A DNA stretch of 64,000 nucleotides from Pochonia chlamydosporia 170 (Eukaryota; Ascomycota; Sordariomycetes; Hypocreales; Clavicipitaceae), in assembly GCF_001653235.2 (NCBI RefSeq), contig NW_019154044.1:434001-498000 (forward strand). The letters run 5' to 3'. Made by a program: the position numbers and the translations under genes. Shown here in pieces: positions 34,561 through 45,581 of the stretch. The notes below the pieces were generated by a model. It was not told where the DNA came from. It did no database searches and saw nothing but the letters and a program-made list of their open reading frames with translations. Each line of letters starts with the position of its first letter. The stretch's first letter is position 1.

Positions 34561-36911
34561 CCTCGCGGCTCGAGTTTCAAAAGAATGTGAAGTAGTTTGA
34601 ATCAAAGAAAAGTAACGACTGTGAGTATAAAGAAAAGAGAGTGTAGAGACCGTGGTGCGTGATGACAACCATACGAAAGATGATCTTGGCGGCAACAACA
34701 AGATATTTTATATCAACGCTCGCACCATCTTGAGTATGCAGCCTCACTGAGACAGTTGATTCTGCATCCCAATAGGGGCAGCATTGTTTCAACCGCCACA
34801 TGTACCAGAATAGCCCACCGATTTCAAAATCGACTAATCATCAACGCCTTCACACGACGAGGCGCAAAGCTGATGTGGTCCGCCGCCACAACCACACGTA
34901 CCCGGACTGCAATTTCCTCTTTTCCTGCAGTATTGTCACAACTTGCGTGACGCGTCCTCGTAAACATACATACTAAGTCTGTGATAGCTTGCAAGCCGGA
35001 CCTGTATTGATCATGGCTTGTGCTTGAACCACCCAATATCATTCCTCCTGACAAAGAAGCACGCGTACCTGCATCAACCGCCGCCACAACAAGTTCATTG
35101 GAGCCACCAGCATAAAAGTGGCTGGTGGCAATGGGAGCTGTCAATATTATACCTATGGATTCCCGGCTAGCGCTCCTAATTATTGGCATCCGTTTCCTTT
35201 TTTTAACCTTGTTTGCTCTGTGCGGCATTCAGCTTATACCTTTTTGCCGAGCAGGTTTGTTCGGATGTGGCCCTGGCTGGGTACGCCACATGCCACATGG
35301 GGGGATAAATGTGATGAATAGGCGCCATCTTGGTCATGAGATGATGTCTATGGAGTGCCGGACGACCTATATGCCGTGTTCTATTTGATGAGGCGAAACT
35401 GACCGCTTCGCTGTGATGCCGTTTGCTATGATAATGGGCAATCGGATATAGGGGATGTGGCGGTTTATTGAAACCGGTACGTGCTGTCGGCTTGCAGAAA
35501 AAGCAATAATTGTGATTAGTGACAGAGCTGAGTAGACGCATGGACGGCATTTGCGTAGGCGCCTGGGAAATTCTGAAAGAGGTTTACCGCATCTATCCTT
35601 CGACTGAGTCCAGTCCGCAAGACCGGTGAGATAAGGGGCGAGCAAATGCCGGCGTCAGTCAGCATACACGATTAGCGTGCCTACACCAAGAAACATCTCA
35701 CATCGAGCATATGGAAGTGGTTGAAATATTGTGAGGACTGAGAATGTCAAGTGAGTATGACTTAAACGAGTATGGCTTAAACCCGCTGGCAAGGTCATGG
35801 GGATAATTCTAGAATATGTGCCGTGTTTGGAAATCACGACTTCATCCCAAGTATGATGCAACCGAGTCTCGACCAACTTGGTCAACATGGGATGATTTCT
35901 GCCGCCACAGTGGAAGTAACCATGTACGCCTTCTCGCCATGTTGCTGCAGGAACGTCAGCCAAGATGATTCAAGATCCTTGTAAGACGCAATTCGTAGAA
36001 TCTACAGTGCAACTCGTCCTCTGCGTGCATGAAGGACGCATGGTCAAGAGTCAATTTATGGGAGTAGCTGTGTTCTCGTAATCGTAGTCATAGCAGTTCC
36101 TACGAAGGAGTTGTCTGGGTGCGGCCCTGTATATCACGTAGAGCCATGGGCCACATCTATCTGAGTACTTACAGAGTGATGTTTGCAAACACCACAATCT
36201 GCCCAAATCTGCCGTTACACTCCTCATACCATTACTCATATGGACAACCAGAAGAAGAATATCGTTCAGACCAATTGGCCTAGCAAAGGGAACACTCCGC
36301 TGATGCAGGGATAGTCTTAGTTATATCCCTTGACACATTGCCGGTAATTCTTCTAGTCAAGAGGTATAAATGCAACACTATCAATTTGTGCAACCTCTAG
36401 GAAGAAATCATAGTCGACATCACGAGGCTTGGTAATGGGAGGTGAGACACAGGCGACGAGTCTTTGAACCCAACAATAGATAACATTGTCATTCGGTCCC
36501 GGCCGGGTGGGGAAGAGTTGAAAATTGAGAGACAGTAGACAATGGTGATGTCTAGGTGAGAGCCAACTCAAGCTGTTCGATATGATACCACAGTCACAGA
36601 TTAAACAACATCATCTAATCACAAAACGCAAAACAGCCAAGACATCCGCAGCCAAAAGCCAGGATTCTGACAACCTCCCACTCATCCGCCTGCATGGCGG
36701 AGGCATCGGCCGGCCCCGCATCCAATTCAGCCATGAACTGCAACATCAACACCAAGACGATGATCTGTCCCGCTTTCCAATCCCAGCCTCGGAATCAAAA
36801 ATGACACTTTAACCAGCATTGTAAAGTGTACGGATTTCCCATTATCCCCTCTACACAACTCAATCCCAACCCCTCACCCTCTTTACACCTCAACACCACG
36901 TCCTCATCACC
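34561..36911. other. Long intergenic region, no convincing gene
   Basis: 2.35 kb of normal composition. Frames of 60-134 codons occur on both strands but none has recognisable domains, coding-like composition or paired splice sites. It includes the upstream regions of the repeat-protein gene (leftward) and the F-box gene (rightward). Confidence 0.5.
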
Positions 36912-37949
36912 ATGTTGACCGACCTCCCACCAGAACTCCTCCTCTCGATAGCCGACTTCCTCACCCGCCGTCGGGACATCAATGCCCTAGCCCAGACCAA
37001 CACATCGCTCTACAAAACACTGGACCCGTTCCTATACCGCCGCGACGTCCAGCTGCTCCACGACTCCGCCCTCCTCTGGGGCATATGGAAAGGTCCCCTG
37101 CAAACGATAGCTAAATCCATCGTAGCCGGCGCGGATATTCACACCCGCGGTGCGTACCGTCGCGGCGCACTTGCAGAAGCAGCCGTCGAGCCAAACTACG
37201 CTGCGGCGAAGCTGCTCCTCGCGGTACCGGGCATAGACGTCAACCGCGCAGACGAACGGTTCGGTCGATCCGCACTATCATGGGCGTGTGAGCGAGGCAC
37301 CGAAGATATCGTCAAGCTGTTACTCTCCGCACCAGATATCGATGTCCTGTCTGTAGATGCGCAGGGCCAAACACCGCTCTCACGAGCATGTTACCGCGGC
37401 CACGAAGGCATCGTCAAATTACTCCTCAACATACCAGGCATCGAAAAGATTTGCAATCTCAGCGACAAAGACAGACAGACGCCTCTCACACTAGCTTTGA
37501 TGCAGGCCCGTCACCACATCGTCAGATTACTCGTCCAACACCCTCTCATCGACTTGAATTCACCGGGGAATGAGCACGGCCCGCCGATATACACGGCCAT
37601 ATACGTCGAGAGGGGCATGCTGCCTGTATTCCTGGAGGGAGAGGGCATCGATCTGAATACCAGAAACGCAGACGGCCAGCCGCCGCTGTGTTATGCCGCC
37701 AAGTACGGGAGGGGCGATGAGGTCAAGAACTTGCTGGGCACGGGGATGGTGCAGGTGAATGAGGCGTGTGATCTGGGACAGACGGCGCTGCATTATGCGG
37801 CCAAGTATGGGCGGGAGGATGAGATTCGGATCCTGTGTGAGGCGGGTGCTGATTTGGGCGCGAGGGATGCGGAGGGTCGGACGCCGGTTGAGGTGGCGGT
37901 TGAGGCGAGGAAGAATGATGTGGTGAAGTTGTTGATGGAGTTTATGTAG
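36912..37949 (+). CDS. F-box and ankyrin-repeat protein
   Basis: A single exon of 345 aa. Residues 1-40 (LTDLPPELLLSIADFL...ALAQTNTSLY) match the fungal F-box pattern that docks Skp1 in SCF ubiquitin ligases. Residues about 80-345 are ankyrin repeats, with clear G-x-T/S-x-L-S-x-A/W and IVKLLL helices (for example GRSALSWACERG, GQTPLSRACYRG, GQTALHYAAKYG, GRTPVEVAVEA). Ankyrins bind protein substrates, so the likely role is a substrate receptor. Genes of this build are numerous in filamentous ascomycetes and the substrate cannot be read from sequence. The start follows a pyrimidine-rich leader ending CATCACC. Confidence 0.85.
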   Translation: MLTDLPPELLLSIADFLTRRRDINALAQTNTSLYKTLDPFLYRRDVQLLHDSALLWGIWKGPLQTIAKSIVAGADIHTRGAYRRGALAEAAVEPNYAAAKLLLAVPGIDVNRADERFGRSALSWACERGTEDIVKLLLSAPDIDVLSVDAQGQTPLSRACYRGHEGIVKLLLNIPGIEKICNLSDKDRQTPLTLALMQARHHIVRLLVQHPLIDLNSPGNEHGPPIYTAIYVERGMLPVFLEGEGIDLNTRNADGQPPLCYAAKYGRGDEVKNLLGTGMVQVNEACDLGQTALHYAAKYGREDEIRILCEAGADLGARDAEGRTPVEVAVEARKNDVVKLLMEFM

Positions 37950-38376
37950 TTGCGTTTGTTTGTGGGTGTATTCGATGTTTAAGACTGCATGATGTATGAG
38001 AGCGTGTGTTTTATGATGAGATAAAATTAGGATAGCGTGGAGTTATAGGGAGGAATATTTGACAACTTTATTTATTACAATATCTGATGATGTAGATTAT
38101 CCTTGTGATGGTGGCCCATAACCTCGCAACAGTGTAGGTTAGCTTTAGGACTACATTGTAGTTTCAACCTATGACCCAACAATATTCTATTCAAACTGTT
38201 AAACACTAAATCAAAATTTAATTAAATATCATGTACATAAGTAGATCTCACGCCTAACGTAGTTCCGCTCGTACCTCACCTGACTCACCTCCGACAACGG
38301 CCTACCCTCAACTCAACAAACTCAACACCACGACACTTCACCACCACAAAACAAACCTCACTTCAACATCAACACA
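37950..38376. other. Intergenic between F-box and GNAT genes
   Basis: Holds the F-box gene 3' UTR and the GNAT promoter. A CA-rich, G-poor leader directly precedes the GNAT start. No gene seen. Confidence 0.5.
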
Positions 38377-38856
38377 ATGGAACCCCCCTCACCCCCCGGA
38401 ACACTCATCCTCCGCGCCCAAACGCCCGACATCCCACCCATCCAACGCATCACCACCGCCGCCTACACAAAATACATCACCCGCATCGGCAAACCCCCCG
38501 CGCCCATGACCGCAAACTACACCACCCTCCTCACCACACACGACGTCTTCGTCCTACGACCCAGCGAACACGAACAAGAACCTCTCGTCGGCTCAATCGT
38601 CCTACGTGCAGAGGAAAGCAAAATGCACGTGAATAACCTGGTTGTTGACCCGGATGCGCAGGGTAGGGGGTACGGGAGAATCCTCCTCAATTGCGCGGAG
38701 GACTGGGCTAGGATGAAGGGGTGTGAGGAGATGGCGCTGTTTACGAATGTCAAGATGTTTGAGAATTTTGGACTGTATGCCAAGATGGGGTATGAGGAGG
38801 TGGAGAGACGGACGGAGGATGGGTTCGAGAGGGTGTATTTTCGGAAACGGTTGTAG
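38377..38856 (+). CDS. GNAT-family N-acetyltransferase
   Basis: A single exon of 159 aa, the usual length of a one-domain GNAT. Residues about 85-112 (VNNLVVDPDAQGRGYGRILL) give motif A, with Q-G-R-G-Y-G as the acetyl-CoA pyrophosphate loop. The C-terminal part (ALFTNVKMFENFGLYAKMGYEEVER) is motif B, with the typical Y-x-K-x-G-Y turn. GNATs transfer acetyl from acetyl-CoA to amines; this subgroup cannot be assigned a substrate. It is convergent with MCM2, only 139 bp between stops. Confidence 0.88.
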   Translation: MEPPSPPGTLILRAQTPDIPPIQRITTAAYTKYITRIGKPPAPMTANYTTLLTTHDVFVLRPSEHEQEPLVGSIVLRAEESKMHVNNLVVDPDAQGRGYGRILLNCAEDWARMKGCEEMALFTNVKMFENFGLYAKMGYEEVERRTEDGFERVYFRKRL

Positions 38857-38995
38857 ATTTCGCGATACAATATCATACTAAGTCATTTAATCATTAGACG
38901 CCTTACGCCAGTACTATACAGTTTCCATCACATGCATATCTATCCATTATGTTGCCCAAACATCAATACCATCCACAACGCCAGTCCATTCACAT

Positions 38996-41703
38996 TCATG
39001 CTGAAGCAGTGGCAGTTCTTCTCTGTGCACCTCTCCTCTGGCTCGCACCCGGTCTTGTAAGTGTATACTTGGCAAATGCACGAGCCAAAGCCTTCTTGCA
39101 GCTGAGTTTCTGGCTGCCCACGAAACTCTCCACCGTCACAGCAATCGCACGGTCAATATCTTGCGCGGAGCAGTATTCTGACAGACGCATCCTGCAGAAA
39201 GCTTCGCTGATGCGAATGATGGCTTCCAGATGACGCACCTAGATGCATTTTGTTAGTTTGATTCTCAGTTACACAGGAGCGATGGACTTACGGTAATGGG
39301 ATAGGCACCCGTGGCTAGTGATTCTCTTCGCATATCGGCAAACAAACGAGCGACCTTGTCCTCATCCATGTGGTACAGCTTGGGGTTGCATCGCTCTCGG
39401 GCGTAGAGAATGTACTTTCGGAGCAATTCTTGCGGAATCTCACCCTCCTTCTTTGTTGATGAAGATGAGCCCTGCGTGTCGGTCTGCAGACTGTCATGCT
39501 CAACTTGCATTGAGTCCTGCGTTTGTTGGCGGCCGTGGCTGCGGCTGTGGGAGCCGACAATGAAACGAGCGAGGCGCTCATCCTCTTCAGGTTCAACAGT
39601 ATCACGGACAACGCAGAGAATATCGAAACGCGACAGAATGGGTTCAGTGAGGTTGACGTTTTGTGAGAACGGCTGAGTAGAGTTGTAACGGCCACCCTGG
39701 GGATTGGCAGCCGCAATGATTCCGCATCGAGCCTGCAGAGTCGTCACAATACCCGCTTTGGAGATGGAGATGGTCTGCTGCTCCATAGCTTCGTGGATAG
39801 ATGTTCGATCTTGGTCATTCATCTTGTCAAACTCGTCAATCAAGCAGGTGCCACGATCTGCCAGCACCAAAGCACCGCCTTCGAGGGTCCATTCGCTGGT
39901 CAATGGATCACGACGCACACTAGCTGTAAGACCAACAGCACTTGCGCCCTGGCCCGTTGCAAACACGGCTCGGTGCGCCGTCTTCTCAACGTACTTGAGC
40001 ACCTGGGACTTGGCGGTACCAGGGTCACCAAGAAGGAGTACGTTGATGTCGCCACGGATATGGTGCTCGCCCTTTGTCTTCTTGGCGACACCTCCAAAGA
40101 GCGAGAGGGCCACTGCAGTCTTGATGTCGGTGTGGCCGTAGATGCTGGGCGCCATGGAGTTGACAATCTTGTCCACGATGTTAGGATCCCGCGCGAGCTT
40201 ACGAATCTCGTGCTCATCTTCCTCCGTCATACGGAACCCAGCAAGCTGGTCGTGAGACTTGATGACATTATTTGCTTCCAGAATCGTCGCAAAAACGGGG
40301 AATCCATTTCTGTTGTTGAGCTGCGCGTCGTAGTTGTTTCGGTAGATGCCAGTGACTTCAATTTCTTCACCAGGTTTCGCCTTGTCGATGAGATCCCACA
40401 GTAAAATGACTTCACGCGTTCGTGGCAAGCGACCAGCTGGGACCGTGCCAGGGGACTCCTGCAGTGTCAATTTCTGGTAGTTGCGGTAGACAGTCTTTTC
40501 CGAGTTTAATGTGAAAGGGCCCCTAGATTGACAGCTCTGGCAATAGGTGATTTTGACTTCAACGTTGGATTCCTGTTGGAAAGGTCCAAGCGTAACACCA
40601 CACTTGGTGCAATCAAACTTGACATACTTAAGCTGAGGAAAGACGCCACTTCGTCGGGTGACGACACCGCTGACACGAACAAGACAGTTCAGGTGTGACT
40701 GACGCAGTTGGCGGAGGGTATAGTGCACAGGGAGGTCAAAGACGCGGACGTGAATCTCGGAGTGAATACGCTCGTAATCGGGATAGTGCAGGAGGACAAC
40801 GTCCATGGCAACTTCGTCGAATAGCTTGAGCATTTCGGCGGGGGCATTTGCCAAGAAGTACGCCAGAATGGCCTTGCTTTCTGAGAGATGCTCATAAGAG
40901 ACCTCGAGTGACTCAGCGTTAATCTCACCAAGCGTTCGAATGCGGTTACCATAGACGGAGGAGCCAGAGGCATCAGTGTATGAGGTGAGGAATGCCTTGA
41001 ATTCGCGCTTGACTGTCCTCTGAACAGGGGGTTGCGATACCCACTCAGTCAGATTGGCAGCCTTGACATCGCCAAGAGCTTCAAGTGAGAGCTCTTCGTC
41101 CATAATATCAGCATCCATGGCATCGTCTGGGTCTTCGTCATAGTGGTGACGCCGTCGATGTGGTTGAGCGGTTAGGTCGATTTCACCGTCATCATCATCA
41201 CCTGGGAGGAAAGCTGCGGGAATGCGCTGTCGACGGGCAACTTCTTTGTCTCGTCGATTCAGCTGTGCTTCAAGTCTCCGTCTGTCGCCCAGGTCCATGT
41301 CGTCAAAATCACCATCATCATCAAGGCCCATTCTTTCGTATGCATCGTCTTCACGCGATCTGTAATCCGCTTCAAAGCCCTCGCGGAACAGATCGACATC
41401 GTCGTCGGCCATTTCATCGAGGTCGTCAATGTCGTCTTGGATCTCAGCCTCCTCCTCAACTTCATCATCGTCCTCGACACCGTGCTCAATGTTAAAGGGG
41501 GCCGGGGGTGATGAGGGCATAGGACTTGAGCCTGGCCCAACAGAGGATGTGGCATCATCGCCACCGGTTCGCGAGCGTTTGCGGCTCGACCGTGGATTGG
41601 CACCACGGTTGCCCGAGGTCGGGTTATCGTGAAGAGGAGAGCTAGGGCAGTTAGCTTATGTGAGTTCATCGTGATGGGAACAGGGGAAGATGCCATACCT
41701 CAT
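38996..41703 (-). CDS. MCM2: DNA replication licensing helicase subunit MCM2
   Basis: Three exons: 41,703-41,699 (ATGAG), 41,641-39,292 and 39,238-38,996. The 57- and 53-nt introns keep phase and give 865 aa, close to yeast Mcm2 (868 aa). The N-terminus is acidic and disordered, as expected for the Mcm2 histone-binding tail. A zinc finger follows (CTKCGV...YCQSC), then the AAA+ core with Walker A GDPGTAKSQ, Walker B LIDEFDKM and arginine finger SRFD. The last exon encodes the C-terminal helical domain (RHLEAIIRISEAFCRMRLSE). Mcm2 is one of six subunits of the Mcm2-7 replicative helicase, loaded at origins in G1. The five-base first exon is easily missed. The gene is divergent from the UBR-box gene, 566 bp apart. 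Confidence 0.93.
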
Positions 41704-41870
41704 TGCCTCAGTCTTCTATGCGCCAATTTCACTGAGTAGAATATTCAAAAGAAACAAGTGTGAAGAGTGCAAAAGGGCGGGGAATGTCGTCGAGCAACAG
41801 AGCGACAAAATGATGTCTTGAGAAATGAGGGCGGGTTGAGATGTGGGACAAGAGGGAGCTTTGATGAATT

Positions 41871-41898
41871 TCGCGTCTCGACGCGACATGACGCGTTA
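41871..41898. promoter_or_regulatory. Cluster of MCB-like boxes upstream of MCM2
   Basis: Three ACGCG/CGCGT cores lie within 28 bp: CGCGT at 41,872, ACGCG at 41,881 and the full MluI box ACGCGT at 41,891. They lie about 170-190 bp upstream of the MCM2 start. In yeasts, ACGCGT is bound by MBF and drives G1/S genes such as the MCMs. The site is in the shared region with the divergent UBR-box gene. Confidence 0.6.
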
Positions 41899-42269
41899 AG
41901 TGGTTGAGCGTTTGACAGGGTGTGAGCACGCGCAAAGTGGTTGGCCGCACGGACCATCTCGAAGGACCACATGTGCAATGGACAAAATAAACTCAACAGT
42001 CAAGGTGATATTTTGGCAGCCAATTACACCGCGTTATTTTAGTCCCTTTCACCAATCGTCATCATCGGCCATCCACCTCGAATCAGACCATGGAGCTTGC
42101 CGCAACCACCATCACCAGATTGCAAGCTACTACTCTCAGTTTTGGAATCCATCCATCAAGAATAAATCATCACAAGTATTAGGCATTGTGGCCCATTCGC
42201 ATCATCCCAATCACCTCAGGCCGGGTTACTTCTCCTCATCTATTGCATTTAAACGTACAGGCCATCGTC

Positions 42270-43977
42270 ATGTCAGCAGATCCCCCACAAAGCAATGCCA
42301 TGACCGCGCGCAGCAACAGCTTTTCCCAGCAATCGCAAGCATCCGACGATTCACAAACTGCAGCAGAGTAGGCCTCAATGCGCATGATACCCCCTCTATT
42401 CCCGCTTCTGACCAGTCGCAGGTTTCTTCGCGATCAAGAGCTCCTTGAAGCAGATGCGCGTGAAGCACTACCATATGTTCGTCGCAACATCCACCACCCA
42501 GCAATTTCATCGTCCGCGTCGCTAACAGTCACACCAGAGTATAGAGAGCTGCACCAAGATTCTCGGGCCGCTTCGACAAAATGTCTTTGCCTGCCTAACA
42601 TGCAATCCCGCTACCACAGACCTATCCGAGTGGAAGCCCGCTGGCATATGCTATGCTTGTTCCGTGCAATGCCATGGTGAGCACACACTGGTGGAGATCT
42701 TTCAGAAACGAAACTTTACATGTGACTGCGGCACCAAGAGGATTCCGGCGACAAGTCCATGCACCCGGCGAACGAACGAAGAGACCAACACAAAGGGCAA
42801 CGTGCATTCAGAGGAACCAGACGCCAACAACAAATACAACCAGAACTTTCGCAATATTTTCTGCGGCTGTGAATGCGACTATGATCCGTTTCAGCAAAAA
42901 GGCACAATGTTCCAGTGTCTGGGACTGGGGACTCATGAGTCGGGAGGGTGCGGCGAGGACTGGTACCACCCTGGGTGTCTGGTAGGGATGGGTCCCAAGT
43001 GGTTCGAAAAGATGGCGGCCAAGAGGAAGACGTCTGTGAATGGGACGAACGGTGCTGCATTGGCCACGATTTCAGAGGGTAATGAGGATCAACCAGATGC
43101 CCCAGTCAACAATCCAGATGTGGCCGTGGTAGACGACGAGGAAGAACCGCCCATGCCGCCCGGGTTTCCCGATGAAGACGACTTTGAGGGGTTCCTATGT
43201 TACAAGTGTGTAGATGCGAACCCCTGGATCAAATCCTACGCCGGTACATCCTCGTTTTTACCCGCCGTCTTCCTCAATCCGCCCAACAGCAATGAAACGA
43301 AGCCAGAAGTCAAACAAGAAGAATCCACGTCCAAGAAACGCAAGGCCGAGGATGCAGAAGAAGAGGCAGTTGAACCAAAGCGCGTCAAGAGCGACACCGA
43401 AGCAGAGGGATCGACCGAAGCCAAACCTGATCCCACCACTGAAAACACAGACTCTGCCCCAAAAAGCACCAAGACAGACGACAGCCAGCTAGGCTGCAAA
43501 CTACCCAACCTACCAACAGCCCCAAGCGGCCAATTCTCACTCTTCTTCAAGGAAGGCTTCCGCGACCAACTATGCCGCTGCTCCGACTGCTTCCGCATCA
43601 TCAACCAGCACCCGCAACTCCTAGAAGAAGAGGAAGTCTATGAGCCGCCCATCTCGGAAGAAGGCGGCTCCGAGCACGGGGCATCCACCCACGGCAGTGG
43701 CAGTCTCCTAGAGCGAGGCGAAAGCGCGCTCCGCAACGTAGATCGCGTGCGGGCCATTGAGGGTGTCATGGCGTACAACCACCTCAAGGAGCGGCTGAAA
43801 CCCTTCTTCCAGCAGTTTGCGGAGAGTGGCAAGGCGGTAGGGGCAGAGGACATCAAGGCGTATTTTGCGAAGCTGCGTGGTGATGAGCAAGGTATCAAGG
43901 AGGCGGGACAGGCGGCTGCGGATTCAAAAGATGGTGAGGGGGGTGGCGGTGGAAGACAGGAGCAGAGTGGATATTAA
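42270..43977 (+). CDS. UBR-box and PHD-type zinc protein (UBR7/Mlo2 family)
   Basis: Exons 42,270-42,367, 42,422-42,476 and 42,538-43,977 join in phase over 54- and 61-nt introns (the second has a GTTCGT donor), giving 530 aa. Residues about 56-125 are a UBR box: SCTKILGPLRQNVFACLTC, GICYACSVQCHGEH, FTCDCG. Residues about 145-240 are a PHD-like finger (FCGCECDY, MFQCLGL, CGEDWYHPGC, FLCYKC). This pairing is specific to UBR7 (human) and Mlo2 (fission yeast), putative E3 ligases linked to chromatin. An acidic, Lys-rich disordered stretch follows, then a second Cys-containing segment (CRCSDCFRIINQHP) shared by the family. An in-frame ATG at 42,664 would start inside the UBR box and is not the true start. 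Confidence 0.88.
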
Positions 43978-43989
43978 AAGTCATGACGA

Positions 43990-44335
43990 TTTGGACTCGG
44001 AACAATTTGTTGGTTGATTTGGTGTGGGAATTTGGGACACATATAACTTGTACAATTACGAACTTGGCGCGGAGGAGAACGGAACCATCAGAATGTTGAC
44101 ATCAAAGTCCTGCATGCATACTACTATTACTACAAAGGGCTATTATCTATCTCATGCCATACGTGATTTGCACCCAGAAATAATTTATTGGCTGATTTGA
44201 CTTGGTATTTGGGAGCTACCTTGTCAAATTACAAACTTGCCACGGCGAGGAGAACCATCAGAATGCTGACATCAAAGCCCTGATGCAACATGTACTATTA
44301 CTACAAAGGGGTATTATCTATCTCTTGCCATGCCA
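43990..44335 (+). repeat. ~165-bp tandem duplication between convergent genes
   Basis: Copy 1 (about 43,993-44,160) and copy 2 (about 44,171-44,333) share AATTTGTTGG/AATTTATTGG, GGAGAACGGAACCATCAGAATG/GAGAACCATCAGAATG, ACATCAAAGTCCTG/ACATCAAAGCCCTG and CTACTATTACTACAAAGGG...TATTATCTATCTC. The duplicated unit starts just after the UBR-box stop codon and ends at the stop of the coiled-coil gene, so it contains both 3' UTR regions. Confidence 0.8.
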
Positions 44336-44342
44336 TTCTGCC

Positions 44343-45581
44343 TCACTGCCCCGTCGACCCCGTACTAGACGCTGCACTCAACGGTCTCGGCGGCGGCACG
44401 GGCATCATCCTCGCCGACTCATCCCTCTGCATAGCAATCCCCCCCATGATACCCATATGCGAAGCCATGTGCCCGTGTGCGTGTCCATCACCACCATCCT
44501 CGTCCATCGGCCCCTCCATCATCTGCTCCTGCGCCGCCCTCTGCTCCAGCTCCCTCAGCCTCTCCTTCTCGGCCTCATCAACCACATCATCATCCCCACT
44601 CCAGTAGGGGTCATCGTCCTCCAGCTCCGGCATCGCCATCCTCTTCCAGAACCGCAGCTCCTGGCGCGCGCTCTTCCCCTCGACCCGCCTGCTCCACCGC
44701 TTCTCGTCCTCGTCGTACTTGCGCCGAAACTGCCGCAGGTTCTCGTTGGCCCGGCTCGCGTGCGTCTGCATCTCCCAGATCTGTTCGCGCAGACGGCTGT
44801 TCTCCTGGCGCGCCTCGTCGAGTTGGACGCGGTAGGAGCGGTGCCAGGCCGCTATGTCGGCGACGTGCTTGGCCTTGTAGTCGTGGAATTGTTTGAGCAT
44901 GAGGGCTAGTGCGTTGGCGTATTGGGTGAGGAGGGTGGCGTTGGCGTCGCGGGAGAAGTTGGCTTTTTCGAGGGATTCGGAGAGGATGGAGACGAGGGTA
45001 TCTAGGTTTTGGTTTTCGGCTGGGCAGAGTTAGTAGATGGTTTTGGTGCGCAGGGTTTGTGTGTGTGTGTGCGTGTGTATACCTTGGAGATCGGACGCAG
45101 CTGCTGCTATCAATTCGTCGTTGGATAGATTCTGGTTCTTGGCTCGGCTGCGCACTCGGCCTAGGCCGCTGACAATGTCTTCCGTCACCCGTCGGTTGTC
45201 TGCTAATTGGCGACTCAGCTCCTCGACCATGCCGTAGATGTAGTTCAGTTCGGCCTGGTGGCCGGCGGGCGTTGGACCAGATGGGATGGCAGGCCCGCCG
45301 CCCATGTTGGCACCGTTGATGCCGTTCATTGCGAGCTGCTGCTGGTGATGCTGGCCCTGCTGGCCCTGCTGTTGTTGCTGCTGCTGTTGTCGGGCTTGCT
45401 GTGCTTGCGAGAGGGGGTACTGGTGCGGTTGATACTGCTGGGATGGGGTCTGTGGTTGCGGTTGCTGTTGCGGCAGCGCCTGAGATTGAGGATGAGGTTG
45501 AGGCAGAGGTTGAGGCAGAGGTTGCTGGATGGTCTCGTTCGTCGTCGGAGCTGGCGCGCCAAAGGGCAAGGCAAAGGCCAT
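44343..45581 (-). CDS. Gln/Pro-rich coiled-coil protein, function unknown
   Basis: Exons 45,581-45,083 and 45,019-44,343 join over a 63-nt GTATAC...CCCAG intron (in phase) to give 391 aa. Residues 18-80 are low complexity (Gln, Pro, a run of seven or more Gln). Residues about 105-300 are charged and helical, with heptad-like stretches (YGMVEELSRQLADNRRV, LDEARQENSRLREQIWEM, ELRFWKRMAMPEL) typical of a coiled coil. The C-terminus is acidic, then His/Gly/Met-rich. There are no membrane segments or signal peptide. The pattern looks like a conserved fungal nuclear or scaffold protein, but I do not recognise the family. The intron contains a (CA)n microsatellite on the coding strand. Confidence 0.75.

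Noticed and set aside
33046..34590. 514-codon open frame on the plus strand, very hydrophobic
   Set aside because: It is the exact antisense of the secreted repeat gene. The repeat units (GGY-AAR-GRY-type codons) contain no stop on the opposite strand, so the frame follows from the repeat and not from coding.
34824..35645. Overlapping 67-134-codon frames on both strands
   Set aside because: No domain, no splice pairing and no consistent codon use; expected by chance in 2.3 kb.
39704..40404. Frames of 145 and 203 codons on the plus strand
   Set aside because: Antisense to the conserved MCM2 AAA+ core.
45056..45080. (GT)n microsatellite as a separate feature of interest
   Set aside because: It is a short run inside the intron of the coiled-coil gene and has no sign of function.
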